From assembly GCA_030737875.1 (NCBI GenBank), contig CM060921.1, positions 400,250,192 to 400,314,191 of the forward strand: a stretch of DNA of 64,000 bases. The letters run 5' to 3'. The stretch is from Allium sativum (lineage: Eukaryota; Streptophyta; Magnoliopsida; Asparagales; Amaryllidaceae). This document shows positions 35,230 through 46,747 of the stretch, piece by piece (within the stretch, counting starts at the first letter, position 1; the number at the start of each line of letters is the position of its first letter). Position numbers and translations under genes: made by a program. A model generated the notes under the pieces. That model worked only from the letters and a program-made list of their open reading frames with translations, was not told where the DNA came from and made no database searches.

Positions 35230-36116
35230 ATATTATCAAAAGGGTTTTGGTTCAGATAAGAGCCGTTAATGGCGACTAGGACTTTATCGCTCTTCTTCAT
35301 TCTTCGTCTTTTCATTCTTTCTCCCTCTCCTCCACTCAAATCACAACACAAATCTTCTCACCCTCTTCTCATCATCCCTATTTTCGCCTGCGTGGCACTT
35401 CATCCGAACCAAGTTTTTAGTTTCAGATCTAACCCTAACTTTTTCCCCAAAATTCCATTTCCACTCCAAGCCTTGATCAATAACCCTTGATACACCCTGA
35501 TTCAGTCTCCCCTTTATACCATACAGGGATGGATCCTTTATATAATCTATTGCTAAAGGTTGTAGCTCTACGTCGTTGTTTCATGACTTTACTCAAACAC
35601 GATATTCTGTAATGGGCAACTTCAGGTCCCCAGGCAACTCTGTACCACTCATCGCCTGGTGTATAACCGTTCGGTATTCAGCCTGACTGAGTTGGGAGAA
35701 CTTGGGATGTTGTGGGTGAGTTGGGTCAGCAGTGCTGGGTTGTGGCGGTTGGCATGTGAAGCTATGTGATTTTTTTTGACTTGTTTGGTCTATGAAGGTT
35801 TGCCACTGACAAGGCGAGTCCTAGGTTTGCGGTAACTATTAACATCTCCTAAGTTTTACGTTTTGCCATTCTGGTTGTGATGGTAATTAAGGGTGTCGGT
35901 TATTCAATGTGGATTGGATTGGTTTTGTTGGTACTGATTTGGTGACTGCATGTAGATAGGTCGGCGGTTTTGATATTCTAGGTTTTGGTAGTTGGCAATT
36001 TAAGTTTGGGACTAGGTAGCCATGGGTACAAGTTCTGGGTGTGAGTTTTAGGATGAGCTCGGATTCTATGAGGTCAGCACACAGGTGAAGAGAAAGCTCT
36101 TGAAGTGATGCAGTTC
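35230..36116 (+). other. Transcript-like locus, left part, broken by B
   Basis: The sequence shifts from AT-rich to a gene-like composition, with a pyrimidine-rich CTCTTCTTCATTCTTCGTC start and later intron/UTR-like T-rich text. B inserted at 36121. The continuation at 62671 ends in a hairpin-rich tail and A/T run. I cannot name a gene. It may be a low-copy noncoding transcript, a 5' UTR with introns, or an unrecognised element. Confidence 0.35.
35269..35490 (+). CDS. Short open frame, signal-peptide-like start
   Basis: The 73-residue frame has an ATG in good plant context (TTAATGGCG) and begins MATRTLSLFFILRLFILS, which resembles a secretory signal. The rest is Pro, Ser and Phe rich with no recognised domain. 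The same composition arises from translating a pyrimidine-rich leader, so this may be an upstream frame or noncoding. Confidence 0.2.
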   Translation: MATRTLSLFFILRLFILSPSPPLKSQHKSSHPLLIIPIFACVALHPNQVFSFRSNPNFFPKIPFPLQALINNP

Positions 36117-36477
36117 ACGTGTGTGATGACCCCAAACTTCCGTAGTATGGAAGCAAGGACAATCATTGGAATATAACATAATTACAACAATAACATATTT
36201 CAGATAACATCATAACACGTAAATCATTGCAGCGGAAATAGAAATGTCATCAACATCAAACCATCAGAGCATCAGAGTGGCACAGTTACAGGATATAACT
36301 TAGCAAATAGAAGTCTCTGCAAAAAGAAATAAGTCTAAAACTCCATCAAGTACAACATAGATCAATGATGTCTAAATGTCTCTAAGCATAAATAAAAAGA
36401 TAAAAAATGTCCTTCATCTTCTTTCCTTAAGCATGCTCCAATCCAGAATGTATCCATAATAACCTGAACTTGTCACT

Positions 36478-36556
36478 TGGCTACCCGTGTGAAAAAGAGG
36501 ACACCCGAGTTTGCAAAGTGAAGCAAACAACAAGTCAGTCGTGGGACTGGTATGAG
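36478..36556 (-). repeat. Conserved LTR stem-loop block, B 3' LTR
   Basis: The sense strand has CTCGGGTGTCC ... GGGTAGCCAAG, a mutated copy of the stem seen intact in C and E. It lies 356 bp from the LTR 3' end. Confidence 0.75.
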
Positions 36557-38399
36557 AAATCTTTCCTAACTTATCTAACAATATGGCTAATCATAGGACC
36601 ACGCTGCTAATGCAAAACGGGTTTACTCCATTGGATTGTCAATGCATAAGTTTAATAAATTTTTATTCAAAACTACGAATTGCTTTTTAGAAAAATGAAA
36701 TCATTATAAGACTCGAGTCCCATCACACAATGTAATGCAAACCGGAGGATAGAGTTTTACCTTATAATGATCAAACATGCTTAATACGAAGAAAATAATA
36801 TTTTAATATTATTATTAGTGTCTAATCAGTTTTAAAATACTTCAAAGTAAATGTATCAATCCTAGACGGCATAGTGCCCCATCCTACTATATCGCCATAT
36901 ATAGGTTTACAATCAAAACCGTAATGTCGTATTGGAAATTGGGTTTCCATCATGAGTCAAGGCTAAGGACGATCTCCTTACCGATTCGAGGCACTCTAGC
37001 AATGTCCTAGGATTCGGGTGCCGGCGAACCCTTGGATCCTGCAGGGCCGGTCCGCAAATACTTTAGTGGATTGGCAATTCCTGAACACACGCATCCTGGT
37101 TCTATTGAACCCATAAATTGGTCACTATCGACCAATGTAACCGAGGTACCTCATAATCCATCAACCACATAAGTAAATGGTCAGGGCTTGCAAAACCCTG
37201 ATATCACTTCTAGCTAGAAAGAAACGCGTGCACTCCCTGCGTTCCCTTGTCCCGTTTCTGACCCATACCGGGGTGTGAGGCTTGCGAGGTAACGCTATAC
37301 ACAAAGCTATGCCGAAATAGGCTATGCTTTGATCATCAACCACAAGGATCTGCTTTTCAACAAAATCCTTGATCATTTGCATCTTGGCATGCCACATTGA
37401 CAATCCATGCCATGCGATCGATAACTACCAATATATAACATTTGAGCTCGTGCGTCTCAGAGAAGGGTGTTAAGAAAGAGAATAAATTCCCCGCCACCAA
37501 TCAGATATATGTTAAATAGAAACCAATTTATGTGGAATGAAATCCAATGTCAGACACATATCCATTTACAAGTCTGTTCTGGGTCTGAACGAAACCGGAG
37601 ACACCTTATTCCTCGTCCCGTATGTCCAATACGGAAGAGAGGTGCTCGCTTATCCGGACAGTCAACAAGTACTTCCGTATGACTACCACTTTAACCCTTT
37701 ACTGGGAGCTAACCAATGTCGGGCATCAGTAGTTACCCATTCGATGTGAAGATTGCCGATCTTCAATCACCGTCTTCAATATTTTCAATTTAAATCGTCG
37801 TATAATTATTTGAAATGAGATTGAACTTGGTCTTTTCAATTAATTCCCGCATATATATAATTTAAAACCATTTCATATCGTTAATATTATTTAATACCGA
37901 TTTATCGCTATTTTTATAAATTAATTTAACGACGCTTCGGGTCAACAGGCGGCCATGGCGCCGTTTTTATCAAAATTTGATTTACACTTTTCTCGAAATT
38001 TAACCGTTGGATTTTAGAAAAATTTATATCGTTGGAAAGATCTTCCCAAAGCGGTCCTAAGATTCCAGTTTTGGGAAAATCCGACGGTCGGATCTTTTGG
38101 TATAATCGTTTAAAGTTACGATTCCGAAACATGAACTACTGCGCGCGATTCGTTTAATTTTAATATATATATATATATAAATATAAAGCATTCGACGATT
38201 CCACTAACGCATTTAACGTGCCAATTAAAAGGATGTTTTAATTTGCATAACCATTTTTACACGTTTACAATGTCAAATAAAATGTATTTATTTACATGAT
38301 ATTTGCTAATGACAAATAAAATGATAATTTTTATTCGTATTTCTATTTTTAGCTTTAACAAATAAAAAGGAATATTTTATTTGTCTATAGTTTCAATGC

Positions 38400-38720
38400 A
38401 TGTTTTGACAATAAAAATAATTCATGCAAATTCTAATGTATGTATTGTCAATAAAAATGATTCTTTGACTTTGCATACAAATTCTAATATATGCATTGTC
38501 AATAAAATGATATTTTGGCTTTGCATATAAATTCTAATATATGAATTGTCAATAAAATGATATTTTAACCTTGCATATAAATTCTAACATATGCATCGTC
38601 AATAAAATGATATTTTAACCTTGCATATAAATTCTAATATATGCATCGTCAATAAAATGATATTTTAACTTTGCATATAAATTCTAATATATGCATCGTC
38701 AATAAAAATGATATTTTCAT
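38400..38720 (-). repeat. 50 bp palindromic array, B 3' LTR
   Basis: About six units of 50 bp contain TATATGCA ... TGCATATA arms around GTCAATAAAATGATATT. The 5' LTR counterpart is about 48680-49010 with similar copy number. Confidence 0.88.
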
Positions 38721-38749
38721 TTTTGTTGAAAATTCTTTTTTTCCTAGTT

Positions 38750-39190
38750 TTTTACATTACATTAAAAATGTGAATTTTTAATGTAGACATGTTTTTATTT
38801 TTAAACATGAACATTTTTCTATTTTCTTACATTACATTAAAAATGTAAATTTTTAACGTAGACATGTTTTTATTTTAAAACATGAACATTTTTCTAGTTT
38901 CTTACATTACCTTAAAAATGTAAATTTTTAATGTAGACATGTTTTTATTTTTAAACATGAACATTTTTCTATTTTCTTACATTACATTAAAAATGTGAAT
39001 TTTCAATGTAGACATGTTTCTGTTTTTAAAACATGAACATTTTTCTAGTTTCTTACATTACCTTAAAAATGTAAATTTTTAATGTAAACATGTTTTTATT
39101 TTTAAAACATGAACATTTTTCTATTTTCTTACATTACATTAAAAATGTGAATTTTTAATGTAGACATGTTTTTATTTTAAAACATGAAAT
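38750..39190 (-). repeat. ACATT/AATGT hairpin array, B 3' LTR
   Basis: About six units of roughly 75 bp carry TTACATTACATTAAAAATGT and an ACATG..CATG inverted repeat. Core arms ACATT...AATGT resemble those of the E array, although flanks differ. The 5' LTR counterpart is about 49030-49470. Confidence 0.88.
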
Positions 39191-39199
39191 TTTTTCTAG

Positions 39200-39650
39200 T
39201 TCTTATTTCAATTCAACAAAATGATAAAACTGGTTCTTTTCATTTTTGTTTCAACTTCTAATTCAACAAAATGATAAAAATGGTTCTTTTCATTTTTGTT
39301 GAAAATTCTAATTTAACAAAATGCTAAAAATGGTTCTGTTCATTTTTGTTGAAAATTCTAATTCAACAAAATGATAAAAATGTCCTTTTCATTTTTGTTG
39401 AAAATTCTAATTCAACAAAATGATAAAAATGGTTCTGTTCATTTTTGTTGAAAATTCTAATTCAACAAAATGATAAAAATGTTCTTTTCATCTTTGTTGA
39501 AAATTCTAATTCAACAAAATGATAAAAATTGTTCTTTTCATTTTTGTTGAAAATTCTAATTCAACAAAAATGATAAAAATTGTTCTATTCATTTTTGTTG
39601 AAAATTCTAATTCAACAAAATGATAAAAATGTTCTTTTCATTTTTGTTTC
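39200..39650 (-). repeat. CAACAAAAATGA hairpin array, B 3' LTR
   Basis: About eight units of 50-60 bp contain CAACAAAATGA ... TCATTTTTGTTG, an 11-12 bp stem. The 5' LTR counterpart is about 49475-49850 and is more degenerate. Confidence 0.88.
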
Positions 39651-40439
39651 AACTAAACTATTAAGCAAAAGTGATAATTTTGTTTAAACTAAGCTATGAA
39701 ATAAAAGTGATAATTTTGTTTTCTACTAAACCATTGACAATAAAATGAAATCTTTTTATTATAATCTTTTTGTTATAATCTTTTTATCATAATCTTTTTA
39801 TTATAATCTTTTTATTATAACAAAAACAATTTTTTTGACAAAAACCATGTTTTAAGTAAACTATAAAAATGATATTTTTATTGAAAATCTGATTTTGACA
39901 AAACCATGTTTCATGTTCTCAATAGAAATGAGATTTTTATTGTAAATCTAAATTTGACAAAACCATGTTTTATATATCTAAATAAAAGATGAAACTTATA
40001 TATAAAATCAAATTTATATTCGTAGATCTGACAATAAACTATAGATTCAAATAAAAGAAAGAATTTATATTGTAGAACAAGATCTAACAAGCATGAACAT
40101 CACAATCAATAATCAACATTCAACAAATTCAAATTCCAAGCATCACAGATCTGATTTTATTAACATAACTACATGGACTCCAAATAGCGAGAAATAATTA
40201 AATTTTTAATTATAAAAATAGAAATCTCACAGTCGGTTTTAAATTTTGAATAATTCAAAATCGAATTTTGTCCAAAATTTGATCTGCTCGAATCAGTTCT
40301 AATCAGTCCAGAAGTGTAGATCTCGGACTCACGATTGTAACGGATCTGAAATTATTCAATTCCGAGTTTGTATGCATTAGTTATGATTTAATATAGGTAG
40401 ATAACATTTTAAATAAATTAATTAAATATTTAAAAATAG

Positions 40440-40860
40440 AATTATACCCTTCTTCCCCAATCAACAGAACACGGCCGCGACTTTGCAGTTGGGTTCGATT
40501 TTAGGGCTCGGGTTTTTGGCCAAATCACAGAGCTTCACGATAATCGGAGACCACCACGCCGGAGAGGGGAGCGGCTCAAACCAGGGGCCCACCACCGTCA
40601 GGTGCAATCATGGCTACGGTGGATGGCGGTGGTTCAAACGGCGCGGGTTCTGGGTGCTAGTTCGTCGCTAATACACAATGGTTTCTGATCAACCCCGTAT
40701 GGAATCGTAGCTCGTGTAATTCTCTACAATAATCTCCAAAAGGAGGAGGGAGTTTTATTGTATGGATTGAAAGAAATTAAGGAAGGAAGAGGAGAGCTAT
40801 TCTGGCCATTGAAATACAAGGGCGGCTGCTACTGTTTAGAGTTTTAGGGTTTTCTTATTC
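40440..40860 (-). other. Leader region of B 3' LTR
   Basis: In sense direction the leader begins after the TATA box with AACCCTAAAACTC, then a pyrimidine-rich stretch, then GC-rich sequence to about 40470. A GGGTATAATT phrase at the boundary with AT-rich DNA could act as a splice donor. Short frames here, such as 40483-40671, have no domain signal. Confidence 0.45.
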
Positions 40861-40862
40861 TG

Positions 40863-40871
40863 TTATTTATA
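40863..40871 (-). promoter_or_regulatory. Putative TATA box, B 3' LTR
   Basis: TATAAATAA on the minus strand, 876 bp from the LTR start. The counterpart in the split 5' LTR is at 61773-61781. Confidence 0.6.
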
Positions 40872-41747
40872 ATAAAATAATATTAAATGTTCTAATTTAT
40901 AAAAAAAACCATTAATTTCTGATAACTCCAATTCCAGCCCAACAAAAGTTGTTCCCACCTAATTGCCCCCGTTCCGGACGCAATGGGCTAGGTCCAGTCA
41001 GCCCAAACAATCATTTTCAACCTGTTTCTTCAATTTAAAAATTAAATCATTTATTTAATTAATTCGATCTTACATTAAAATTCACCGGGGACACATACGG
41101 ACTCCGAAAATTCCTGAAAAAAAATAGCTCTGTTTTGACGATACAGTCCTAACAAAATTATTTTGTCGAGTTTGGAGACCATTTGAAAAATGGCGTTTTT
41201 AACGGTCGATTAAATTCAATAGAAATTATCGAACGCAACTTAATTTACCACGCTCACAAATTAATTCCAAAAATTATGGAAAATTAAACTTAGCAATAAT
41301 TTGACATTCCGGATCTGACAAAAATGGTTTTGTCGAAAACGGAGGTCTTTTGTATAATGGCCATTTATATGGGCTATAAGTTATATTAAATTCCATAGTG
41401 ACTATTCTGAATATTCAACTGGCCATAATTTTTTATTCCCGCTATGAAATTTTGATTTTTCGGATTCGTTGGAAAGATATTTTTAAACAGATTTAAAAAT
41501 TTTTGGTTTCACTAAAATCCGATTTATTTTGAATCTTGTACATGCAGTCAAAGTTCAGATTCAAATTTTCAAACTTCCGTGCTATTTCTAACTCCTTTTA
41601 AATTAAAATAAATATATTCATTCTAACTTCGATTTAAATAAATTTTAAATCATTATTTTTTAAAATAAATTATGTTAACTATTCAAAATTCATTGAAATA
41701 GCCAAAATAAAAAAAATTAATTGGTTCTGATTTTCTGGGTTGTTACA

Positions 41748-41760
41748 ATCTCCCCCACTT
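41748..41760 (-). promoter_or_regulatory. Polypurine tract of element B
   Basis: The minus strand reads AAGTGGGGGAGAT directly before the 3' LTR start. It is the same tract as in E and C. Confidence 0.93.
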
Positions 41761-41872
41761 AAAAGCTTTTCGTCCCTGAAAAGGAAACAATAGTAAAGTA
41801 GAAAACAAAACGGAAAATGTAAAGTATTATAAATGTGCCTCAGCATAAGAGTTACTCAGAGATGTCCACTCT

Positions 41873-42020
41873 TCACTTGGGATAAGCCTGTTTGATACTA
41901 TCCTTGGTCTCCCATGTACAGTCTCTAGGATCCCCGCTCCACTGTACTTTGACTAAGTGGATCCTCTTGTTCCTTAAAACTCGGGTCTCTTTACCAAAAA
42001 AATTCATTGGCTCCCTTCTT
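41873..42020 (-). pseudogene. Element B C-terminal chromodomain
   Basis: Past the stop that ends the integrase frame at 42053, another frame reads ETRVLRNKRIHLVKVQWSG, then CTWETKDSIKQAYPK and a TGA at 41873-41875. This is the plant chromodomain pattern, in which conserved aromatic and acidic positions bind modified histone H3 tails and direct integration to heterochromatin. It is separated from integrase by a frameshift near 42030-42053 and so would no longer be translated in frame. This piece is too short to show up as a long open frame. Confidence 0.82.
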
Positions 42021-42052
42021 ATTGCTAAGCTTGGGGTAATCTCCAAACCTTA

Positions 42053-43370
42053 CTATGTTGCTTCCTCCATAACTAAGTCTGGATCATGTACATGCTTCCG
42101 GAGTTGAGATACATGGAATACATCATGAACCGCTGGCAACCAGTCAGGCAACTGCACCCTATAAGTGAGAGTTCCAATCCTTTCGAGAATAGGAAATGGA
42201 CCAATGAATCTCGGTGCCAACTTCCCAGTCTTCCCAAAACGAATTACTCCTCTCAGTGAGGAAACCCTCAAGTATACATAATCGCCAATAGAGAATTCTA
42301 AATCCCTTCTTCGTGAGTCTACATAGCTCTTCTGTCGGCTCTGAGCAGCCAGTAGTCGCTTCTTAATAAAATCAACTTTACCTGATGCTTCACGAGTCAT
42401 GTTGGGACCCAATACTAATCGATTGCCTAGTTCCACCCAACATGCGGGAGATCTGCATGGCTTGCCATATAATGCTTCAAATGGCGACATCTGCAAGCTT
42501 GCTTGGTAACTGCTATTATAAGAGAACTCAACCAAGTGCAATTGATCCTCCCATGACCCGCCAAAATCAAGAATGCACGCTCGCAACAAGTCTTCTAATA
42601 TGCGGTTCACCCTCTCAATCTGGCCATTTGTCTGACGATGATAAGCAGTGCTCGGATTCAACTTGGTCCCAAGCTCATCTTGGAATGCTTCCCAGAATTT
42701 ACTGGTTAATATCAGATCGCGATCACTAATGATACTACTGGGAACTCCATGTAGTCTGACATTCTCTTTGAAATAAAGCTGGGCCAGACTTGGAGCTGTT
42801 CTATTAGATCTGACAGGGATAAAATGGGCGGTCTTCGTGAAACGATCTACAATCACCCATACACTATCATTCCCTTTTCTGGTTCGGGCAAGCCATCAAT
42901 AAAGTCCATAGAAATTTGGTCCCACTTCTAACTTGGAACCTCTAGCTGTTACAACAATCCTGTAAGCTTCTACTGATCGCTTTTGAATTGTTGGCAGGTG
43001 GAACATCTAGCAACATATGTGGAAATGTCCCACTTCATAGATCTCCACCAAATGTGCGTTTGAGGTCATGATACATCTTGCTCACCCCTAGATGAATACT
43101 AAGCTTAGATTTGTGACATTCATCCATTACTTCCTTTCTGAGCTCAGGATGGTTCAGAACACAAATTCGGACTAAAAGCCTCAAAACCCCTTTGTTGTCA
43201 ATCTGGAAACTCATGGATTCGCCTTCCCAAACTCTTTTGCTAATCCTCTGAATAAACTCATCATTCTTTTGAAGAGCAAAGATCTTATCAATCAAGAGGG
43301 GTAATAATGAGATTGGCGATGATAAGATTAGTGATGGCCGTATTCTTCCTGCTGAGCGCATCGGCTACAA
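42053..43370 (-). pseudogene. Element B integrase
   Basis: The integrase joins element cDNA to chromosomal DNA. The N-terminal zinc-binding region is at 43035-43361 (HLGVSKMYHDLKRTF), with CSTCQQFK further on in another frame. The first catalytic aspartate lies in SMDFIDGLP near 42900. The long frame 42053-42856 (267 residues) keeps the second (IISDRD, about residue 46) and the catalytic glutamate (NGQIERVNRILED), then the GPFPILERIG and VFHVSQLRK signature of Tekay-type elements. At least two frame changes or stops separate the pieces, so it is inactive although the core is well kept. Confidence 0.93.
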
Positions 43371-43415
43371 CATTGGCTTTGTCTGGAGTATATAGGATGT
43401 CCAGATCATAGGCCG

Positions 43416-43730
43416 TTAGAAATTTAACCAATGTTGCTGCCTCAAATTCAAATCTCTTTGGGTGAACAGATACTTCAAGGATTTGTGATCAGTATACAAT
43501 TCGAACTTCTCACCCAAAATATAGTGACGCCATATCTTTAAAGCAAACACGATGGCCAACAATTCAAGATCATGACTAGGATATCTCTTCTCATGCGGCT
43601 TCAACTGACGGCTAGCATATGCAACTACTTTGTATCTCTGCATTAGCACCGCACCTATACCTTCAATAGAAGCATCTGTTTAGACTTTCAAATCTTGATT
43701 GCCATCAATAATAGTCAACACGGGAGCAGT
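43416..43730 (-). pseudogene. Element B RNase H domain
   Basis: The RNase H removes RNA from the RNA-DNA hybrid. [15 protein letters not shown] opens the domain after an in-frame TAA that replaces the usual tyrosine before TDAS (about 43680). [20 protein letters not shown] and the [11 protein letters not shown] motif follow (quoted separately here). Catalytic acidic residues are visible in TDAS, in the E/D-rich helix and in YTDH. The stop and a later frame break make it nonfunctional. Confidence 0.9.
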
Positions 43731-43787
43731 GGTCAACCTCAATTTCAGCTCTTGGAAATCTACCTCACATTCGGGTGTCCAAATAAA

Positions 43788-44655
43788 CTATGTATGCTTC
43801 TTAGTCAGCTTCGTCAATGGACAAGATAGTTTCGAAAAATATTTAACGAAATTCCGATAATAGCCAGCTAATCCTAAGAAACTTCTGACTTCTATAGGAG
43901 TGCTAGGCTGTTTCCAATCTTGAATGGATGAGATCTTTCCTGGATCTACTAAAATGCCTTTCTTTGATACAACATAACCGAGGAATTTCACTTCTTCTTG
44001 CCAGAATATGCATTTAGAGAATTTGGCTTTCAACACATTCTTCTCAAGATTTCCAGAACTTCTTTCAGATGCTTTTCATGCTCAGTAGTGGATTTAGAAA
44101 AGATTAAGATGTCATCGATGAAAACCAGCACGAATTTATTCAAGACATCCCGGAATACTCTGTTCATCAAATCGACAAAGTAGGCTGGAGTGTTACATAA
44201 GCCGAACGGCATTATAAGCCATTCATTGAATAAGTCTGGCCCTCTGAAAGCTGTCAAAGGAACACATTCTTCGGCAATGCGCAATTGATGGAAACCTGTA
44301 GCTAGCTCCATTCTAGAGAATACTTTCGCTCCATTCAAGCAGTCCAATAGATCATTAATATGCGACAGTGGATATTTTTCAGCGTTTGCTTATTGAGGTC
44401 ACGGAAGTCTACACATAGTCTGAGAGTACCGTCTGACTTTGGGACAAGCATCATTGTTGCACCCCAATTTGAGAAACTAGGCTTGATCAGAACCTTCCAC
44501 AAAAGCTGTTTAGTTTGATTGCTCAGCTTCTCTTTTTCTTTCAGCGTCATTCTCCAAATAGGATGCACGACTGGACTTACATTCGGAACTAAGTCAATCC
44601 TGAAGTCGATTTCTCTGCGCGGAGGTAAGCTATCAACTTCTTCAAACACATCCAC
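43788..44655 (-). pseudogene. Element B reverse transcriptase
   Basis: The domain is split over three frames. 44335-44655 holds [15 protein letters not shown] and [14 protein letters not shown]. 44030-44347 holds FSRMELATGFHQLRI, MPFGLCNTPAYF and the catalytic VFIDDILIFS. 43788-44036 holds the thumb and connection region with [16 protein letters not shown] and [12 protein letters not shown]. Frameshifts near 44350 and 44036 and a TAG at 43788-43790 break it. The catalytic aspartates of the IDD motif are preserved, and total length fits a gypsy RT. Confidence 0.95.
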
Positions 44656-44829
44656 ATAATCTCTGACAACAGAAATATTCTCTATAAAAGTAGGAGTGAC
44701 TTCTAGAGAAGACCAGAATTCTTTCCTATCAGTTGCTGAGTCATGACATGGTATAATAATATCTCCGAGCTTCGTTTTAACTTTGACAATTCTTTCGGCA
44801 CATCTAACCTTGGCATCATGTTTTGTTAA

Positions 44830-45168
44830 CTAGTCCAACCCAAGAATAATATTGAACTCAGAAAAATTCATCACAATCAGATTAAAAGGAAACCGGTAAA
44901 AAGAATAAGAGATGGGCACTTTGCAAAATAACCCGAGAACAAGAGAACCTCTTATCGGATTATGGACACTAGCTGATTCTTTAAGATTTCTAGTTTTCAA
45001 ATTTAACTTTTTAATCGTGTCACTAGAAATGAAACTAAGTGATGCACTAGTGTCAAATAATACGGTAACAGGAATATTCTTAACAGTAAGAGTACCTCCC
45101 AAGGCATTAGGTTTACCTGCTCCTTCGGAAGAAGCTGGTGCAGTTGCTCCAACGTATACATGAGCCAC
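44830..45168 (-). pseudogene. Element B protease, active site altered
   Basis: The retropepsin signature reads VLFDTSASLSFIS, where the family has DTGA or DSGA. The glycine of the triad is replaced by serine, a change expected to disable the flap-facing loop. The end motif FNIILGLD is followed by a TAG at 44830-44832 in place of the usual tryptophan codon. The segment follows the second zinc knuckle in the same frame. Confidence 0.88.
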
Positions 45169-45185
45169 CTCAGATTTCTTCAGTA

Positions 45186-46130
45186 GTGGGCAATTCTTGA
45201 TGAGATGTCCTGGCTTGTGGTAATTAAAGCATTCCCTGTTGTCGTGAGAATTTTGACCACGATTCTGACTGGGTCTAGACTCATTCCTCCTTGGTTTCTT
45301 TGGAGCTCGGCATTTGTAGTCAAAGTGCCCTCATCTTCTGGCAATTAAAGCATCTCACCTTAGCAATCTTATTACCTTGGGGCTTGGCGGCTGAAGAGTT
45401 GCTCGCCTCTGGTTTCTTGTCAACTTGCTTCCTTTTGTTGTTATTCTGATTCTTCTCCCAATCTTGCTGCGAATTTCTGTCATTGTCTTCATATCGATAA
45501 GCCATCTCGATCACCTCATTAAATGGGAGCTTAATGTGTGTTGTGACTCTGTTCATATATTTCCTGTAGAGGCCATTGATGAATCTTTTGTTCTTCTGGA
45601 CTAGGTCCCGAATTAATTCAGGAGCATAACGTGAGAGCTCTTCAAACTTCCGCACATATTCTGAAACAGTCTTATCTCCTTGCTGCAAGTTGGCAAGTTG
45701 ATCATGGAGACACTCTACTTCCTGAGGAGGAATAAACTTCTCGTTGAAGAGTTCCTTGAATTTTTCCCAAGACATGTCGGCCTCATTATTTCCAATTATG
45801 ACATTATCTCACCAATTTTCAGCCTCATCTTTCAACAGCCACGATGCCAAAAAACACTTGCAGTGGTCTTCTAATTCCAGGCCTCCAAATATATTCTCAT
45901 AATTTTTGAGCCATGCCTGAGCTTCTATTACTGTCTCTCGCCCTGTGAATGACACGCCCCCTAAATTCCTGAACTTCTTGGCCACCTTGTCCAAGTCAAA
46001 AGGCTGTGGGGGGTGGTTGTGGTGTTACAGCCTCGGGAGTGGGCTGCCCCTGAGTAGTGGGGGTCTCATCTCTTACTGGCCCTCTGGCTCCACCATTGCC
46101 TCGGGCTCTTACTCTCGCTCTGATGCTCAT
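45186..46130 (-). pseudogene. Element B gag with zinc knuckles, frameshifted
   Basis: An ATG at 46128-46130 opens an Arg, Gly and Pro rich N terminus that shifts frame near 46005 in a C-run. The capsid follows: VIEAQAWLKNYENIF, a stop at 45809-45811 replacing the second tryptophan of the NWW motif, then WEKFKELFNEKFIPPQE and KFEELSRYAPEL. A basic linker leads to knuckle 1 (CFNCQK..., frameshifted near 45330) and knuckle 2 (CFNYHKPGHLIKNC), whose second cysteine is a tyrosine. It is the family's structural protein, broken at three or more points. Confidence 0.92.
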
Positions 46131-46261
46131 TTTCAGTTAGTTCTGTACCATCAAGGAAAGAGTCAGACCAACATAAACGATAATTTTAAAAATGGAAGGT
46201 TAAAAGAAGAGACATATGGAAAGATGATAATGATGTAGTGACTAATTAATATGTGTTATTC

Positions 46262-46335
46262 TGATGTGCTCATTCTAGGACATTACTAATCCTATCTCTA
46301 ATGAGCTACCCTCCTTAGAATACTGCTGATTCTAG
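46262..46335 (-). repeat. Post-primer repeats of B
   Basis: Two degenerate copies (plus strand CATTCTAGGACATTACTAAT, CCTATCTCTAATGAG and a shorter TTAGAATACTGCTGATTCTA) lie between the primer site and gag. Close relatives occur three times in the same place in C. Confidence 0.65.
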
Positions 46336-46380
46336 AATTGTTTTAAAAATGTTATACTCCGAAGCTAAGGTTAACCTTTA

Positions 46381-46392
46381 GCTCTGATACCA
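46381..46392 (-). promoter_or_regulatory. Primer binding site of element B
   Basis: The minus strand reads TGGTATCAGAGC, identical to E, two bases inside the LTR edge at 46395. Confidence 0.95.
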
Positions 46393-46747
46393 ACTGTGAT
46401 GACCCCAAACTTCTGTAGTATGAAAGCAAGGATAATCATAGGAATATAACATAATTACAACAATAGCAGATCTCAGATAACATCGTAACACATAAATCAT
46501 TGCAGCGGAAATAGAAATGTCATCAACATCAAATCATCAGAGCATCAGAGTGGCATAGTTACAGGATACAACTTAGCAAATAGAAGTCTCAGCAAAAAGA
46601 AATAAGTCTAAAACTCCATCAAGTACAATATAGATCAATGATGTCTAAATGTCTCAAAGCATAAATAAAAAGATAAAAATGTCCTCCATCTTCTTTCCTT
46701 AAGCATGCTCCAATCCAGAATGTATTCATAATAACCTGAACCTGTCA

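Larger units (their letters stand above)
36122..41747 (-). repeat. 3' LTR of element B
   Basis: The minus strand starts TGTAACAACCC at 41747 and ends GGGGTCATCACA at 36122; length 5626 bp. In sense order: U3 with shared block (about 41450-41480) and two inverted repeats CGACAAAA..TTTTGTC; TATA 40863-40871; leader 40440-40860; three palindromic arrays 39650-38400; HP1/HP2 region about 37440-37490; CCGC block near 36597; stem-loop block 36478-36556; GCAGCGGAAATAG near 36230; LTR end. CpG-rich modules are more mutated here than in the other copy. Confidence 0.93.
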
